NCBI RefSeq assembly: GCF_026212465.1
Contig: NC_080049.1
Location: forward strand, 6,994,292-7,058,291
DNA: 64,000 nucleotides
DNA from: Amaranthus tricolor
Lineage: Eukaryota > Streptophyta > Magnoliopsida > Caryophyllales > Amaranthaceae
Reading direction: 5' to 3'
Below, piece by piece: positions 1-11,869 of this stretch. The position numbers and the translations under genes are program-made. Under the pieces are notes generated by a model, which saw nothing but the letters and a program-made list of their open reading frames with translations, was not told the origin of the DNA and made no database searches. Position 1 is the stretch's first letter. The number at the start of each line of letters is the position of its first letter.

Positions 1-2047
1 CAAAACTCCCAGCTCGTCCTTGAGCCTTTGCAGCCCGAATCTTCCGAAGCTTAGGATCATTCTGTTGCTTCTCTCTTAACTCAGCATAAAGAGCAGGCTC
101 AGAACTCATAGCGCTTAAGCGAGCTTTAACCCCACCCAATGATACCACTTCAATTTCCATCTTGCGGAATTCCTCACATAAGTCCTTAGAGAGAACCTTC
201 ATAAAATTCAGCAAGGGTCCAGGCTTTCGACTCAGGGCATCAGCAACCCTATTAGCCTTTCCTTCCTTATACTCCAAGGTCAATTCATAATCCTTGACAA
301 GCTCGAGCCAGCGCCTCTGACGCATATTCAATTCTTTCTGAGTGAAAATATACTTGAGGCTTTTATGATCAGTGTAAATCTTGCACGAAACACCATATAA
401 ATAGTGTCGCCAAATCTTTAATGCAAACACCACTGCAGCCAATTCAAGATCATGCGTAGGGTAATTCTTCTCATGAACTTTTAATTGCCTTGAAGCATAG
501 GCAATAACCTTACCCCGTTGCATCAACACACACCCTAGTCCACTCTTCGAGGCATCACTGAACACCTCATACTCCTCTCCTTCTTTCGGTAAGACTAAGA
601 CAGGAACAGATGTGAGCTTTTCTTTCAATAACTGAAAAGCCTTTTCGCACTCTTCGGACCATCTAAACTTGCAGTCTTTCTTCATCAATTTTGTCAAAGG
701 TTGAGCAATAATAGAGAAGTTATGCACAAACCTTCGATAATAGCCTGCAAGTCCTAGAAAACTCCGAACTTCAGTTACACTAGAGGGACTTGCCCATTCT
801 ATAATAGCTTTAATCTTCGTTGGATCAACCTTCACACCTTCCTTGCTAATAACATGGCCTAGAAATGCCACTTTCTTAAGCCAGAATTCACATTTTGAGA
901 ACTTGGCAAACCATTTCTGCTTCCTGAGAATGTTTAACACCATTTCTAGATGTTTAACATGCTCTTCTTCATCCTTCGAGAATACCAAGATGTCGTCAAT
1001 GAAGACAACTACACATTCATCCAACAACTCGTGAAAGGACCTATTCATCTGGTCCATAAACACAGCAGGGGCATTCATAAGACCGAAGGGCATGACGACA
1101 AATTCATAATGCCCATATCTAGTCCGAAAAGCCGTCTTTTGAATATCATCTTCCCTCACAGGGATCTGATGGTAACCAGACCTAAGGTCAATTTTAGAAA
1201 AGACACCCGCGCCCTTTAATTGATCAAAAAGATCGTCAATTCTTGGCAAGGGATATCTATTTTTGATAGTTACCTTGTTCAGTTCACGGTAGTCAATACA
1301 CAGCCGCATACTACCATCTTTCTTCTTCACAAATAGAACTGGAGCACCCCAAGGAGAAGCACTGGGCCTTATAAAACCCTTATCGATAAGCTCTTGCAAC
1401 TGAGTCTTTAACTCTTGCATTTCTGAGGGTGCCATTCTATAGGGGGGTTTAGAAATAGGAGCGGTACCTGGAATCAAATCAATCCCAAATTCTACATCTC
1501 TTTCGGGAGGGATTCCAGGTAATTCTTCGGGAAATACATCTGGATAGTTTCTGACAATGGGAATGTCTTCAAGCTTAACGCCTTCGGAGACTTCAGTCAC
1601 TTTGCACAAGAAAACTTCATTCCCTTTCCTTTGTATTTTCATCATCTTTATAGCAGAGATGATCTTCACACCAGGCTTTGCTTTGGTGTTAGAATAAGAA
1701 ACTCTCTCCCCTTTATGGTTTCTCAATACCACCTTCTCATCCCTACAATGGAATACAGCTCGGTATTCCTTCAACCAATCCATGCCGAATATCACATCGA
1801 ATTCGTCCATGGGGAACTCTTTAAGATTTGCAGTCAATTCTACCTCGTTAATGATAACAGGAACGCTTCGAAAAGCGCGATGACAAGAAATTTTCTCCCC
1901 ATTAGGAAGGGAGATCACAGATTTAACAGACATAGAAGAGTTCAACTTGGCTTTTTCAATAAAGAAAGAAGAGATGAAAGAAGCAGTAGCACCAGTATCA
2001 TTAAGCAGAGGTTCATCTTCTAGGAGGAATCCTACAAAAACAGAAAT
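1..2047 (-). CDS. Ty3/gypsy pol, left copy, truncated by window (protease, RT, RNase H)
   Basis: This is the N-terminal two thirds of a retroelement polyprotein. It is identical to the right-hand copy and runs off the left edge in the RNase H/integrase linker. The frame opens after an in-frame stop at about 2050. The aspartic protease DTG triad lies at 1991-1999 and the 'FGMDWL' part of the protease downstream. Reverse transcriptase carries the FIDD catalytic motif, and RNase H carries SDASKSGLG and TDHKSL. No gag frame lies between it and the primer-binding site. No in-frame ATG precedes the protease active site, so it would need an upstream exon or a gag fusion to be translated. I saw no stop or frameshift in the visible part. 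Confidence 0.9.
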   Translation of the reverse strand, partial: MSVFVGFLLEDEPLLNDTGATASFISSFFIEKAKLNSSMSVKSVISLPNGEKISCHRAFRSVPVIINEVELTANLKEFPMDEFDVIFGMDWLKEYRAVFHCRDEKVVLRNHKGERVSYSNTKAKPGVKIISAIKMMKIQRKGNEVFLCKVTEVSEGVKLEDIPIVRNYPDVFPEELPGIPPERDVEFGIDLIPGTAPISKPPYRMAPSEMQELKTQLQELIDKGFIRPSASPWGAPVLFVKKKDGSMRLCIDYRELNKVTIKNRYPLPRIDDLFDQLKGAGVFSKIDLRSGYHQIPVREDDIQKTAFRTRYGHYEFVVMPFGLMNAPAVFMDQMNRSFHELLDECVVVFIDDILVFSKDEEEHVKHLEMVLNILRKQKWFAKFSKCEFWLKKVAFLGHVISKEGVKVDPTKIKAIIEWASPSSVTEVRSFLGLAGYYRRFVHNFSIIAQPLTKLMKKDCKFRWSEECEKAFQLLKEKLTSVPVLVLPKEGEEYEVFSDASKSGLGCVLMQRGKVIAYASRQLKVHEKNYPTHDLELAAVVFALKIWRHYLYGVSCKIYTDHKSLKYIFTQKELNMRQRRWLELVKDYELTLEYKEGKANRVADALSRKPGPLLNFMKVLSKDLCEEFRKMEIEVVSLGGVKARLSAMSSEPALYAELREKQQNDPKLRKIRAAKAQGRAGSF

Positions 2048-2199
2048 TTATATGTAGTCTTACATACTTCCTTGCTTTTCTAAAAGCAATTCCCATTTCT
2101 TACTACCCAAGTAATCCTCTCTCTATGGTCAAGTCAATTGCTTAGATTCCAAGTAACTTACTCAAGCAAGCCTCGGAACCGTTCAGCTCTGATACCAAC
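2048..2199 (-). other. Untranslated leader of left unit between LTR and pol
   Basis: Only about 150 bases separate the 5' LTR from pol, where a full-length relative would have a gag gene of more than a kilobase. The stretch holds the primer-binding site and, in the minus sense, a GTAAGT donor-like site (2156-2161) and a pyrimidine-rich acceptor-like site ending at 2032. It is identical to the right-hand copy at 8304-8455. Confidence 0.7.
2186..2197 (-). other. Primer-binding site (tRNA-iMet), left unit
   Basis: The minus strand reads TGGTATCAGAGC, complementary to the 3' end of plant initiator tRNA-Met, two bases downstream of the LTR. It fixes the orientation: the LTR at 2200-4837 is the 5' LTR of the left unit. 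Confidence 0.92.
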
Positions 2200-4248
2200 T
2201 GTAATGACCCGTCTTAATATAGGGTGTATTGGCGGAAACAATACACTAAGTTGGGTCACTAAAATTTTCAAAATAAATTTATAACTTCGAATAAAGTAAA
2301 TCAAAAAGTCATTACATAAAAATCCAGGGAGTAAAACACTCCCATAAACAAAAATAAATAAAACATCTAAACTTCAACTTAATGTTCTAGGTAACCCTAC
2401 ATCTCTCAGTCTTATTCCCCAGTCGCTCCGAGTGAATTCAATCATCACCTGCAACAACTAAACCGCAAATTACCACTTAGTGGCCAGTAACTAGACTGTC
2501 CTTAACACAAAGGTTCAAATTTAAACAAAGAACTAATGCGAGACTTAATTAAAATTCAAACCAATTAACAACGATCCAACCATACAAGCCAAACCAATAG
2601 AGTCAAATAATGTTGATCAATTCAATTAATACCAAAGTAGGGTAACCAAATCAATTAAAACCAAGGATAACTTTTCCAAAACAATTTAACAAAAATCAAG
2701 TTAACAATATTTTCAAGTCGTACTTGGAACAGACGCAGTGAACAAATTCGCGGCCCACTAAGCCTAGATAAAGTCAGGGCGAACCTCGGGTCAACCACAA
2801 TGATATAACCCTGTCTAAGAATGGCCAATCTCTCTCGTTTTCCGAAGATCCAGCATAACGAGAACGACAACTAAATCTAAAACCAATCTACTATAGATCT
2901 GCTGTCCAATCGAAGGAACCACTATGGACTTACCCAACGATTTCCAAATAACAACAAAACCAATGTTCATAAGGAACCACTATGGATTTACCCTTAAGAA
3001 CCCAAAAGTCAAATTCCAAAACCAAATCAAATGTTCATAAGGAACCACTATGGATTTACCCTTAAGAACCCAAAGGCCACAATGACCGTTTCCAAAATAC
3101 CAAAACTCCAAAGGAGTAGTTCAAAACCAATCAAGATCAAAATCATACAGTTTAAGTTGTAATGTCTGAGTTTGGAATAAGGATAATTCGAACTTAAACA
3201 AGAATACACCTTACTACAACTCTTGGCAAGAATATACTACAGACAATGTTATTTTATTCTTAAGTATAAACTTGTCGACAAGCAACAAAACAGTTTTATA
3301 AACCATCAAAATAAAATCACATAGCCATTATAATAGTCAACAAAAGTCAATGGTCAAGGTCGAAGTCAATGCCAAAGTCAAGTTCTCTATTTACATGACT
3401 TTAACAACAAATGGTCATAAACTATCTAATTAAATAAATAAGTAGTACATGAAATTAACACATAACCAAGCAATTAGGTACATGACCAAAAATAATAAAT
3501 TAATAAATTAAATCAGGTTTTAATTCCTCTTAACCTTAATTAATTCACAAAATTCAAATTAAGTAGTTTAAGCCATCATTAAATAATAATTTTGTAAAAT
3601 TGAACCCAAATTCATCAAAATCAATTTACACTATTACCTACTGATTGTAACATATTTTAGTGTTAAAATAATGTGAAAATAAATTAAAATCAATAAATTA
3701 CAGCCAAATTACTATTAATAAAAAGTGTAGATTTTCCAGATTTTCATAATAATTTAAAATAAAATTATTCAAATCACGAAAATAAATTCTAACCAATCCT
3801 AAATTAAATCTGTGTCATAACACATCATAGAAGATTAAAATAACAATAATATATGCACGAAAATAATTAAAGCAATATTTACAATATAAAGCCGAATTAA
3901 TCAACTTAAATTTTAATTAATTCTAAACAAGACTTCTATGTTTAATTAAGAAACTAAGTGAAGAAAAATCTAGTTACCCGGATAATGGAGGAAAGTAATA
4001 ATCTTTAGAAGATTAAAGAAAACTCCAAGAAAATCTCCCAAATAATTTGCAAAATAAATTCCTTGAAGTAAGCTTGAATAATTCAAAATAAGTCTTCAAA
4101 AGTTACCCAAAAATATGATAATATTTTGACACTTGAAGAAAAATAAAGCAAGTATTCTTTTTTTTTTATTTTGAGAGAAAAGAATAAGAGAAAGAAAGTT
4201 TATGAGCTAGTTTATGAATGAATGAAAATTTCCATAACAATAGGCTAG

Positions 4249-4256
4249 TATTTATA
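4249..4256 (-). promoter_or_regulatory. TATA box of middle LTR
   Basis: The minus strand reads TATAAATA about 580 bases into the LTR, the best candidate core promoter. It implies U3 of about 0.6 kb and an unusually long R-U5 of about 2 kb. Confidence 0.55.
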
Positions 4257-4593
4257 GGAGGGGAAAAACCATCCCAAAAGACTCTTCATAATGGTTGAGA
4301 ATTTATGAGCATTAGGAAGTTCAATCAACTTGAAGAAAAGAAAATGAAAAGATTTGAAGGATGTTCATGCATTCATTCCATTCTAGAATGTACCAATTAA
4401 TTAAGCATAAATTAGAATCAATTAACCTAATTAAACACTAATTTTAAAAGCTTATCATGATAATAGTGTACTAAAAAAAAAAATATATTTAGTCATCCTA
4501 ATTTAAAACTTGTTACCACAAGTTGGTCCAAAAATAAATAACCTAGGACATATAATAGTAGTACATAAATTTAATGAAAATAATATATTAACA

Positions 4594-4615
4594 CGACGAC
4601 AACAACAACAACAAC

Positions 4616-4668
<53 letters not shown>
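4594..4668. repeat. (CAA)n-(TAA)n microsatellite in middle LTR
   Basis: A run of CAA units passes into a long TAA run. The matching run in the right LTR (about 10840-10920) is a few units longer, the usual slippage difference between LTR copies. Confidence 0.85.
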
Positions 4669-4669
<1 letters not shown>

Positions 4670-4837
4670 TTACGCTCCTTTTAAATCACATTATAAAGCA
4701 TAAAAGAGATAGTTATAATAATCCACAAATAATATCATAATAAATTATTTTAAATTAAAAACTAGACTTAAAGAAAAGTAACTAGAAAGATGAATAAAAT
4801 GGAAATTATGCCACAGAGAAAAATTCGGGGCATTACA

Positions 4838-4873
4838 ATCCTACCCACTTATAAAAAGTTTCGTCCTCGAAAC
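4838..4873 (-). promoter_or_regulatory. Polypurine tract and conserved palindromic motif before 3' LTR
   Basis: Next to the 3' LTR the minus strand reads AAGTGGGTAGGAT (4838-4850), the expected primer for plus-strand synthesis. Just upstream in the sense direction, 4858-4873 reads GTTTCGAGGACGAAAC, a near-palindrome. From memory, plant Tekay-type gypsy elements carry a similar 'TTTCGAGGACGAAA' block here. Confidence 0.75.
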
Positions 4874-4910
4874 TTACAAAAAGAAAGATAACGAAACAAG
4901 GACGAAATAA

Positions 4911-7900
4911 TTACCTTTGTTCGGCTACAAACAACTCGGGATACTTAAGTCGCATTGACTCCTCAGTTTCCCAGGTGGCTTGTTCATACTTTTGACTACG
5001 CCACAAAACTTTCACTAATGGCACTTCCTTTCTCCTCAGAGAACGTACCTGACGATCAAGGATTTTGACTGGCTTCTCCTCGAAAGTCAAATTAGGGTTG
5101 ACCTCTACCGACTCTACGGCTATAACATGCGAAGGGTCACTTCGATAACGCCGTAACTGAGAGACATGGAACACATTGTGAACCTTAGATAGCTCGACTG
5201 GCAAAGCCATATAAGCCACTTCACCAATCCTCTCAAGTACCTCATAAGGACCCACATACTTAGGGCTGAGCTTGCCCTTCACACCAAATCTCATTACTCC
5301 CTTCATTGGGGACACCTTCAAAAGCACCTTATCCCCAACATCATAAGTAATAGGTCTCCTACTCAAATCGGCATAAGACTTTTGTCGATCCTGGGCAGCC
5401 TTCATCTTTGCTTGAATAACTTTGACCTTATCTATAGTAGATTGGATAAGATCGGGTCCCAACACCAACGAATCACTTATGTCGCTCCAGAAAGTAGGAC
5501 TACGACATTTCCTACCATAAAGAGCCTCGTAGGGAGCCATTTGGATGCTCGCATGATAGCTGTTGTTGTAAGAGAACTCTACCAAGCTTAAAGACTTCAC
5601 CCACGAGCCTTGGAATTCCAGGGCACAAGCACGGAGCATGTCTTCCAAAGTTTGGATTGTTCTCTCCGTTTGCCCATCAGTTGCAGCATGGAAAGCGGTA
5701 CTCAACTTCAACTTAGTACCAAAAGCCTTTTGTAACGAGGACCAGAAATGAGATAAGAACCTGGGATCACGATCGGACACAATTTCCCTAGGTACACCAT
5801 GCAACCTTATGATTTCATTTGAATAAGCCTCCGCCATTTGTTCCATTGACCAAGTCTTCTTCATAGGAATAAATCTGGCAACCTTGGTCAAGCGATCAAC
5901 TATTACCCACACTGCATTCAAGCCACCAGCGGCATTAGGAAGCCCCATCACAAAATCCATGGAAACGGAGTCAAACTTCCATGCTGGAATAGGAAGGGGT
6001 TGTAACAAACCACCTGGCCTTTGATGCTCAATCTTCACCTTCTGACACACCAAACACTTGGCAACAAATTCAGCAACCTCTTTTTTCATACAAGGCCACC
6101 AAAAGCTTAGCTTGAGGTCCTTATACATCTTCGAACCTCCAGGATGTACTGAATAAGGAGTGTTATGAGCTTCACTCATGATTTCGTTCTTCAAAATCGG
6201 ATCATTAGGCACACACCATCGCCCTTTGAACTTCATACTCCCATCCTCTGCAATATCAAAACTCCCAGCTCGTCCTTGAGCCTTTGCAGCCCGAATCTTC
6301 CGAAGCTTAGGATCATTCTGTTGCTTCTCTCTTAACTCAGCATAAAGAGCAGGCTCAGAACTCATAGCGCTTAAGCGAGCTTTAACCCCACCCAATGATA
6401 CCACTTCAATTTCCATCTTGCGGAATTCCTCACATAAGTCCTTAGAGAGAACCTTCATAAAATTCAGCAAGGGTCCAGGCTTTCGACTCAGGGCATCAGC
6501 AACCCTATTAGCCTTTCCTTCCTTATACTCCAAGGTCAATTCATAATCCTTGACAAGCTCGAGCCAGCGCCTCTGACGCATATTCAATTCTTTCTGAGTG
6601 AAAATATACTTGAGGCTTTTATGATCAGTGTAAATCTTGCACGAAACACCATATAAATAGTGTCGCCAAATCTTTAATGCAAACACCACTGCAGCCAATT
6701 CAAGATCATGCGTAGGGTAATTCTTCTCATGAACTTTTAATTGCCTTGAAGCATAGGCAATAACCTTACCCCGTTGCATCAACACACACCCTAGTCCACT
6801 CTTCGAGGCATCACTGAACACCTCATACTCCTCTCCTTCTTTCGGTAAGACTAAGACAGGAACAGATGTGAGCTTTTCTTTCAATAACTGAAAAGCCTTT
6901 TCGCACTCTTCGGACCATCTAAACTTGCAGTCTTTCTTCATCAATTTTGTCAAAGGTTGAGCAATAATAGAGAAGTTATGCACAAACCTTCGATAATAGC
7001 CTGCAAGTCCTAGAAAACTCCGAACTTCAGTTACACTAGAGGGACTTGCCCATTCTATAATAGCTTTAATCTTCGTTGGATCAACCTTCACACCTTCCTT
7101 GCTAATAACATGGCCTAGAAATGCCACTTTCTTAAGCCAGAATTCACATTTTGAGAACTTGGCAAACCATTTCTGCTTCCTGAGAATGTTTAACACCATT
7201 TCTAGATGTTTAACATGCTCTTCTTCATCCTTCGAGAATACCAAGATGTCGTCAATGAAGACAACTACACATTCATCCAACAACTCGTGAAAGGACCTAT
7301 TCATCTGGTCCATAAACACAGCAGGGGCATTCATAAGACCGAAGGGCATGACGACAAATTCATAATGCCCATATCTAGTCCGAAAAGCCGTCTTTTGAAT
7401 ATCATCTTCCCTCACAGGGATCTGATGGTAACCAGACCTAAGGTCAATTTTAGAAAAGACACCCGCGCCCTTTAATTGATCAAAAAGATCGTCAATTCTT
7501 GGCAAGGGATATCTATTTTTGATAGTTACCTTGTTCAGTTCACGGTAGTCAATACACAGCCGCATACTACCATCTTTCTTCTTCACAAATAGAACTGGAG
7601 CACCCCAAGGAGAAGCACTGGGCCTTATAAAACCCTTATCGATAAGCTCTTGCAACTGAGTCTTTAACTCTTGCATTTCTGAGGGTGCCATTCTATAGGG
7701 GGGTTTAGAAATAGGAGCGGTACCTGGAATCAAATCAATCCCAAATTCTACATCTCTTTCGGGAGGGATTCCAGGTAATTCTTCGGGAAATACATCTGGA
7801 TAGTTTCTGACAATGGGAATGTCTTCAAGCTTAACGCCTTCGGAGACTTCAGTCACTTTGCACAAGAAAACTTCATTCCCTTTCCTTTGTATTTTCATCA

Positions 7901-8303
7901 TCTTTATAGCAGAGATGATCTTCACACCAGGCTTTGCTTTGGTGTTAGAATAAGAAACTCTCTCCCCTTTATGGTTTCTCAATACCACCTTCTCATCCCT
8001 ACAATGGAATACAGCTCGGTATTCCTTCAACCAATCCATGCCGAATATCACATCGAATTCGTCCATGGGGAACTCTTTAAGATTTGCAGTCAATTCTACC
8101 TCGTTAATGATAACAGGAACGCTTCGAAAAGCGCGATGACAAGAAATTTTCTCCCCATTAGGAAGGGAGATCACAGATTTAACAGACATAGAAGAGTTCA
8201 ACTTGGCTTTTTCAATAAAGAAAGAAGAGATGAAAGAAGCAGTAGCACCAGTATCATTAAGCAGAGGTTCATCTTCTAGGAGGAATCCTACAAAAACAGA
8301 AAT
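4911..8303 (-). CDS. Ty3/gypsy pol polyprotein, complete, gag-less (PR-RT-RH-INT-chromodomain)
   Basis: One uninterrupted frame of about 1130 codons. The protease [10 protein letters not shown] active site is at 8247-8255 and 'FGMDWL' further on. Counting from a TTG codon at 8201, RT lies at about residues 160-360 with FIDD at 315-318. RNase H is at 455-575 (SDAS, TDHKSL, DALSR). The integrase zinc finger is at about 685-735. The DD35E core follows ([21 protein letters not shown]). A C-terminal chromodomain-like segment ([15 protein letters not shown]) targets chromatin in chromoviruses. All catalytic residues appear intact. The frame is open from 8303, but its first in-frame ATG (8189) lies beyond the protease active site. 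Without gag the element could move only with proteins supplied in trans. Confidence 0.93.
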   Translation of the reverse strand: MSVFVGFLLEDEPLLNDTGATASFISSFFIEKAKLNSSMSVKSVISLPNGEKISCHRAFRSVPVIINEVELTANLKEFPMDEFDVIFGMDWLKEYRAVFHCRDEKVVLRNHKGERVSYSNTKAKPGVKIISAIKMMKIQRKGNEVFLCKVTEVSEGVKLEDIPIVRNYPDVFPEELPGIPPERDVEFGIDLIPGTAPISKPPYRMAPSEMQELKTQLQELIDKGFIRPSASPWGAPVLFVKKKDGSMRLCIDYRELNKVTIKNRYPLPRIDDLFDQLKGAGVFSKIDLRSGYHQIPVREDDIQKTAFRTRYGHYEFVVMPFGLMNAPAVFMDQMNRSFHELLDECVVVFIDDILVFSKDEEEHVKHLEMVLNILRKQKWFAKFSKCEFWLKKVAFLGHVISKEGVKVDPTKIKAIIEWASPSSVTEVRSFLGLAGYYRRFVHNFSIIAQPLTKLMKKDCKFRWSEECEKAFQLLKEKLTSVPVLVLPKEGEEYEVFSDASKSGLGCVLMQRGKVIAYASRQLKVHEKNYPTHDLELAAVVFALKIWRHYLYGVSCKIYTDHKSLKYIFTQKELNMRQRRWLELVKDYELTLEYKEGKANRVADALSRKPGPLLNFMKVLSKDLCEEFRKMEIEVVSLGGVKARLSAMSSEPALYAELREKQQNDPKLRKIRAAKAQGRAGSFDIAEDGSMKFKGRWCVPNDPILKNEIMSEAHNTPYSVHPGGSKMYKDLKLSFWWPCMKKEVAEFVAKCLVCQKVKIEHQRPGGLLQPLPIPAWKFDSVSMDFVMGLPNAAGGLNAVWVIVDRLTKVARFIPMKKTWSMEQMAEAYSNEIIRLHGVPREIVSDRDPRFLSHFWSSLQKAFGTKLKLSTAFHAATDGQTERTIQTLEDMLRACALEFQGSWVKSLSLVEFSYNNSYHASIQMAPYEALYGRKCRSPTFWSDISDSLVLGPDLIQSTIDKVKVIQAKMKAAQDRQKSYADLSRRPITYDVGDKVLLKVSPMKGVMRFGVKGKLSPKYVGPYEVLERIGEVAYMALPVELSKVHNVFHVSQLRRYRSDPSHVIAVESVEVNPNLTFEEKPVKILDRQVRSLRRKEVPLVKVLWRSQKYEQATWETEESMRLKYPELFVAEQR

Positions 8304-8417
8304 TTATATGTAGTCTTACATACTTCCTTGCTTTTCTAAAAGCAATTCCCATTTCTTACTACCCAAGTAATCCTCTCTCTATGGTCAAGTCAATTGCTTA
8401 GATTCCAAGTAACTTAC
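8288..8417 (-). other. Intron-like segment in the right unit's leader
   Basis: In the minus sense this 130-base, AT-rich segment begins GTAAGT and ends TTTTTGTAG, with a CTTGAC branch-like sequence inside. That resembles a plant intron lying between the primer-binding site and pol. Splicing here is not shown; it may be chance in an AT-rich leader. The same sequence is at 2032-2161. Confidence 0.3.
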
Positions 8418-8441
8418 TCAAGCAAGCCTCGGAACCGTTCA

Positions 8442-8453
8442 GCTCTGATACCA
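8442..8453 (-). other. Primer-binding site (tRNA-iMet), right unit
   Basis: The minus strand reads TGGTATCAGAGC directly after the right LTR, as in the left unit. Confidence 0.92.
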
Positions 8454-8455
8454 AC

Positions 8456-10861
8456 TGTAATGACCCGTCTTAATATAGGGTGTATTGGCGGAAACAATAC
8501 ACTAAGTTGGGTCACTAAAATTTTCAAAATAAATTTATAACTTCGAATAAAGTAAATCAAAAAGTCATTACATAAAAATCCAGGGAGTAAAACACTCCCA
8601 TAAACAAAAATAAATAAAACATCTAAACTTCAACTTAATGTTCTAGGTAACCCTACATCTCTCAGTCTTATTCCCCAGTCGCTCCGAGTGAATTCAATCA
8701 TCACCTGCAACAACTAAACCGCAAATTACCACTTAGTGGCCAGTAACTAGACTGTCCTTAACACAAAGGTTCAAATTTAAACAAAGAACTAATGCGAGAC
8801 TTAATTAAAATTCAAACCAATTAACAACGATCCAACCATACAAGCCAAACCAATAGAGTCAAATAATGTTGATCAATTCAATTAATACCAAAGTAGGGTA
8901 ACCAAATCAATTAAAACCAAGGATAACTTTTCCAAAACAATTTAACAAAAATCAAGTTAACAATATTTTCAAGTCGTACTTGGAACAGACGCAGTGAACA
9001 AATTCGCGGCCCACTAAGCCTAGATAAAGTCAGGGCGAACCTCGGGTCAACCACAATGATATAACCCTGTCTAAGAATGGCCAATCTCTCTCGTTTTCCG
9101 AAGATCCAGCATAACGAGAACGACAACTAAATCTAAAACCAATCTACTATAGATCTGCTGTCCAATCGAAGGAACCACTATGGACTTACCCAACGATTTC
9201 CAAATAACAACAAAACCAATGTTCATAAGGAACCACTATGGATTTACCCTTAAGAACCCAAAAGTCAAATTCCAAAACCAAATCAAATGTTCATAAGGAA
9301 CCACTATGGATTTACCCTTAAGAACCCAAAGGCCACAATGACCGTTTCCAAAATACCAAAACTCCAAAGGAGTAGTTCAAAACCAATCAAGATCAAAATC
9401 ATACATTTTAAGTTGTAATGTCTGAGTTTGGAATAAGGATAATTCGAACTTAATCAAGAATACACCTTACTACAACTCTTGGCAAGAATATACTACAGAC
9501 AATGTTATTTTATTCTTAAGTATAAACTTGTCGACAAGCAACAAAACAGTTTTATAAACCATCAAAATAAAATCACATAACCATTATAATAGTCAATAAA
9601 AGTCAATGGTCATGGTCAAAGTCAATGCCAAAGTCAAGTTCTCTATTTACATGACTTTAACAACAAATGGTCATAAACTATCTAAATAAGTAGTACATGA
9701 AATTAACACATAACCAAGCAATTAGGTACATGACCAAAAATAATAAATTAATAAATTAAATCAGGTTTTAATTCCTCTTAACCTTAATTAATTCACAAAA
9801 TTCAAATTAACTAGTTTAAGCCATCATTAAATAATAATTTTGTAAAATTAAATCCAAATTCATCAAAATCAATTTACACTATTACCTACTGATTGTAACA
9901 TATTTTAGTGTTAAAATAATGTGAAAATAAATTAAAATCAATAAATTACAGCCAAATTACTATTAATAAAAAGTGTAGATTTTCCAGATTTTCATAATAA
10001 TTTAAAACAAAATTATTCAAATCACGAAAATAAATTTTAACCAATCCTAATTTAATCTATGTTATAACACATCATAGAAGATTAAAATAACAATAATATA
10101 TGCACGAAAATAATTAAAGCAAAATTTACTATATAAAACCGAATTAATCAATTTAAATTTTAATTAATTCTAAACAAGACTTCTATGTTTAATTAAGAAA
10201 CTAAGTGAAGAAAAATCTAGTTACCTGGATAATGGAGGAAAGTAATAATCTTTAGAAGATTAAAGAAAACTCCAAGAAAATCTCCCAAATAATTTGCAAA
10301 ATAAATTCCTTGAAGTAAGCTTGAATAATTCAAAATAAGTCTTCAAAAGTTACCCAAAAATATGATAATATTTTGACACTTGAAGAAAAATAAAGCAAGT
10401 ATTCTTTTTTTTTATTTTGAGAGAAAAGAATGAGAGAAAGAAAGTTTATGAGCTAGTTTATGAATGAATGAAAATTTCCATAACAATAGGCTAGTATTTA
10501 TAGGAGGGGAAAAACCATCCCAAAAGACTCTTCATAATGGTTGAGAATTTATGAGCATTAGGAAGTTCAATCAACTTGAAGAAAAGAAAATGAAAAGATT
10601 TGAAGGATGTTCATGCATTCATTCCATTCTAGAATGTACCAATTAATTAAGCATAAATTAGAATCAATTAACCTAATTAAACACTAATTTTAAAAGCTTA
10701 TCATGATAATAGTGTACTAAAAAAAAAAATATATTTAGTCATCCTAATTTAAAACTTGTTACCACAAGTTGGTCCAAAAATAAATAACCTAGGACATATA
10801 ATAGTAGTACATAAATTTAATGAAAATAATATATTAACACGACGACAACAACAACAACAAC

Positions 10862-10921
<60 letters not shown>

Positions 10922-11089
10922 TTACGCTCCTTTTAAATCACATTATAAAGCATAAAAGAGATAGTTATAATAATCCACAAATAATATCATAATAAATTAT
11001 TTTAAATTAAAAACTAGACTTAAAGAAAAGTAACTAGAAAGATGAATAAAATGGAAATTATGCCACAGAGAAAAATTCGGGGCATTACA
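8456..11089 (-). repeat. Right LTR (2634 bp), 5' LTR of the array
   Basis: It has the same termini as the middle LTR (TGTAATG/CATTACA) and is the outermost LTR of the array in this window. Positions 8456-9405 are identical to the middle LTR. Beyond that it shows scattered, mostly transition-type differences, lacks 8 bases near 9684 and has a longer TAA run. The sequence after it begins TATCA. Confidence 0.93.
10495..10502 (-). promoter_or_regulatory. TATA box of right LTR
   Basis: The minus strand reads TATAAATA at the position equivalent to the box in the middle LTR. This copy would drive the right unit's transcript. Confidence 0.55.
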
Positions 11090-11820
11090 TATCAAATAGA
11101 AATAATTAACATGATATGATCAAATATATTAATTAATTATAATCGATTTATCAAGTTGAAATAACCAGACCTATGATCAAACATATCAACGTAGATGGAT
11201 TTACATGTTAACTTGTCATGATTGACTTAGATAGGACGAAATAGAATGAAAAACCAATCAATTAACTTAGATCGCTGGCAGCTAGATTGATTAGATAGAT
11301 TGATCACATTAGCTTAAAATAACACACCCATGGGCTAACAAGGGTCAATTCAGATCAATGATGAAGATAGATTATTAAGACAATCTAACAAACTCACATT
11401 GTGACTGTAATAACATGTTATGATCTATTAATTAACTTAGCTTAGACGAAGTTGATTAGTTGAATATATATATTAAACTCATAACTTAACCACATTTATA
11501 AAAACTTGATGTGAGGTTTCACCTTCTATCATTCTCAACATTGATAACAACATGATTTATCAAATTGAAAATAATTAACCTGATATGATCAAATATATAT
11601 CAATTATAATCAATTTATCAAGTTGAAATAACCAGACCTATGATCAAATATATTAATTAACTTAAATAGAGTTCGTTTAAAATCAAACTTAAAGTTGAAA
11701 TAGAGTTGATTAGTTGAATTTGATGTCATAAAACTCATAACCTAACGACATCTATAAAACTTGATGTGAGGTTCCACCTTCTATATATCATTCCCATCAT
11801 GGATAAACGCATGATCAATG
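11090..11820. repeat. Local direct duplication flanking the retrotransposon
   Basis: The segment starting at 11090 ('tatcaaatagaaataattaa') recurs, diverged, from about 11557. The stretch at 11450-11556 ('cttgatgtgaggtttcacc') recurs at 11707-11820. The unit is a few hundred bases with scattered mutations and no coding potential. The retrotransposon entered at the start of one copy. Confidence 0.7.
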
Positions 11821-11869
11821 ACATTATGAGGCAACACGATGCGATTTTTTACCAAATTGGAACAGAATA

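Larger units (their letters stand above)
2200..4837 (-). repeat. Middle LTR (2638 bp), shared by both units
   Basis: A long terminal repeat bounded by TGTAATG and CATTACA. In the sense direction (minus) it starts TGTAATGCCCCG and ends CGGGTCATTACA. It serves as 3' LTR for the right unit and 5' LTR for the left. Compared with the right LTR, 2200-3149 is identical. From 3150 to 4837 I count about 20 substitutions, an 8-base indel near 3428 and a TAA-repeat length change. That two-part pattern marks it as a recombinant LTR. Its low-coordinate half contains a direct repeat of about 72 bp (around 2970-3070, 'aaggaaccactatgg'). Confidence 0.93.
1..11089 (-). mobile_element. Tandem Ty3/gypsy chromovirus array (internal-LTR-internal-LTR)
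   Basis: The block reads, on the minus strand, LTR (11089-8456), internal (8455-4838), LTR (4837-2200), internal (2199-1, cut by the window edge). The middle LTR is therefore the 3' LTR of the right unit and the 5' LTR of the left unit. Positions 1-3149 match 6257-9405 base for base as far as I could follow, an exact 6256-bp offset. The LTRs begin and end with the inverted pair TGTAATG/CATTACA. Each 5' LTR is followed by a site complementary to initiator tRNA-Met, and the 3' LTR is preceded by a purine tract. The domain order PR-RT-RH-INT-chromodomain places it in the chromovirus branch, most like Tekay/Del. The base after the right LTR begins TATCA, the expected target duplication; its partner lies left of the window. 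Confidence 0.93.

Noticed and set aside
843..2023. Plus-strand open frames at 843-1219 and 1631-2023, repeated at 7099-7475 and 7887-8279
   Set aside because: They are antisense shadows of the minus-strand pol frame, repeated only because the element is duplicated.
2655..2870. 71-codon minus-strand frame in the LTR (also 8911-9126)
   Set aside because: LTR sequence with no known protein; open by chance.
1..11089. Tandem array as an assembly artefact
   Set aside because: Not excluded, but the LTR differences confined to one half are expected from real recombination and would be odd for a simple assembly duplication.
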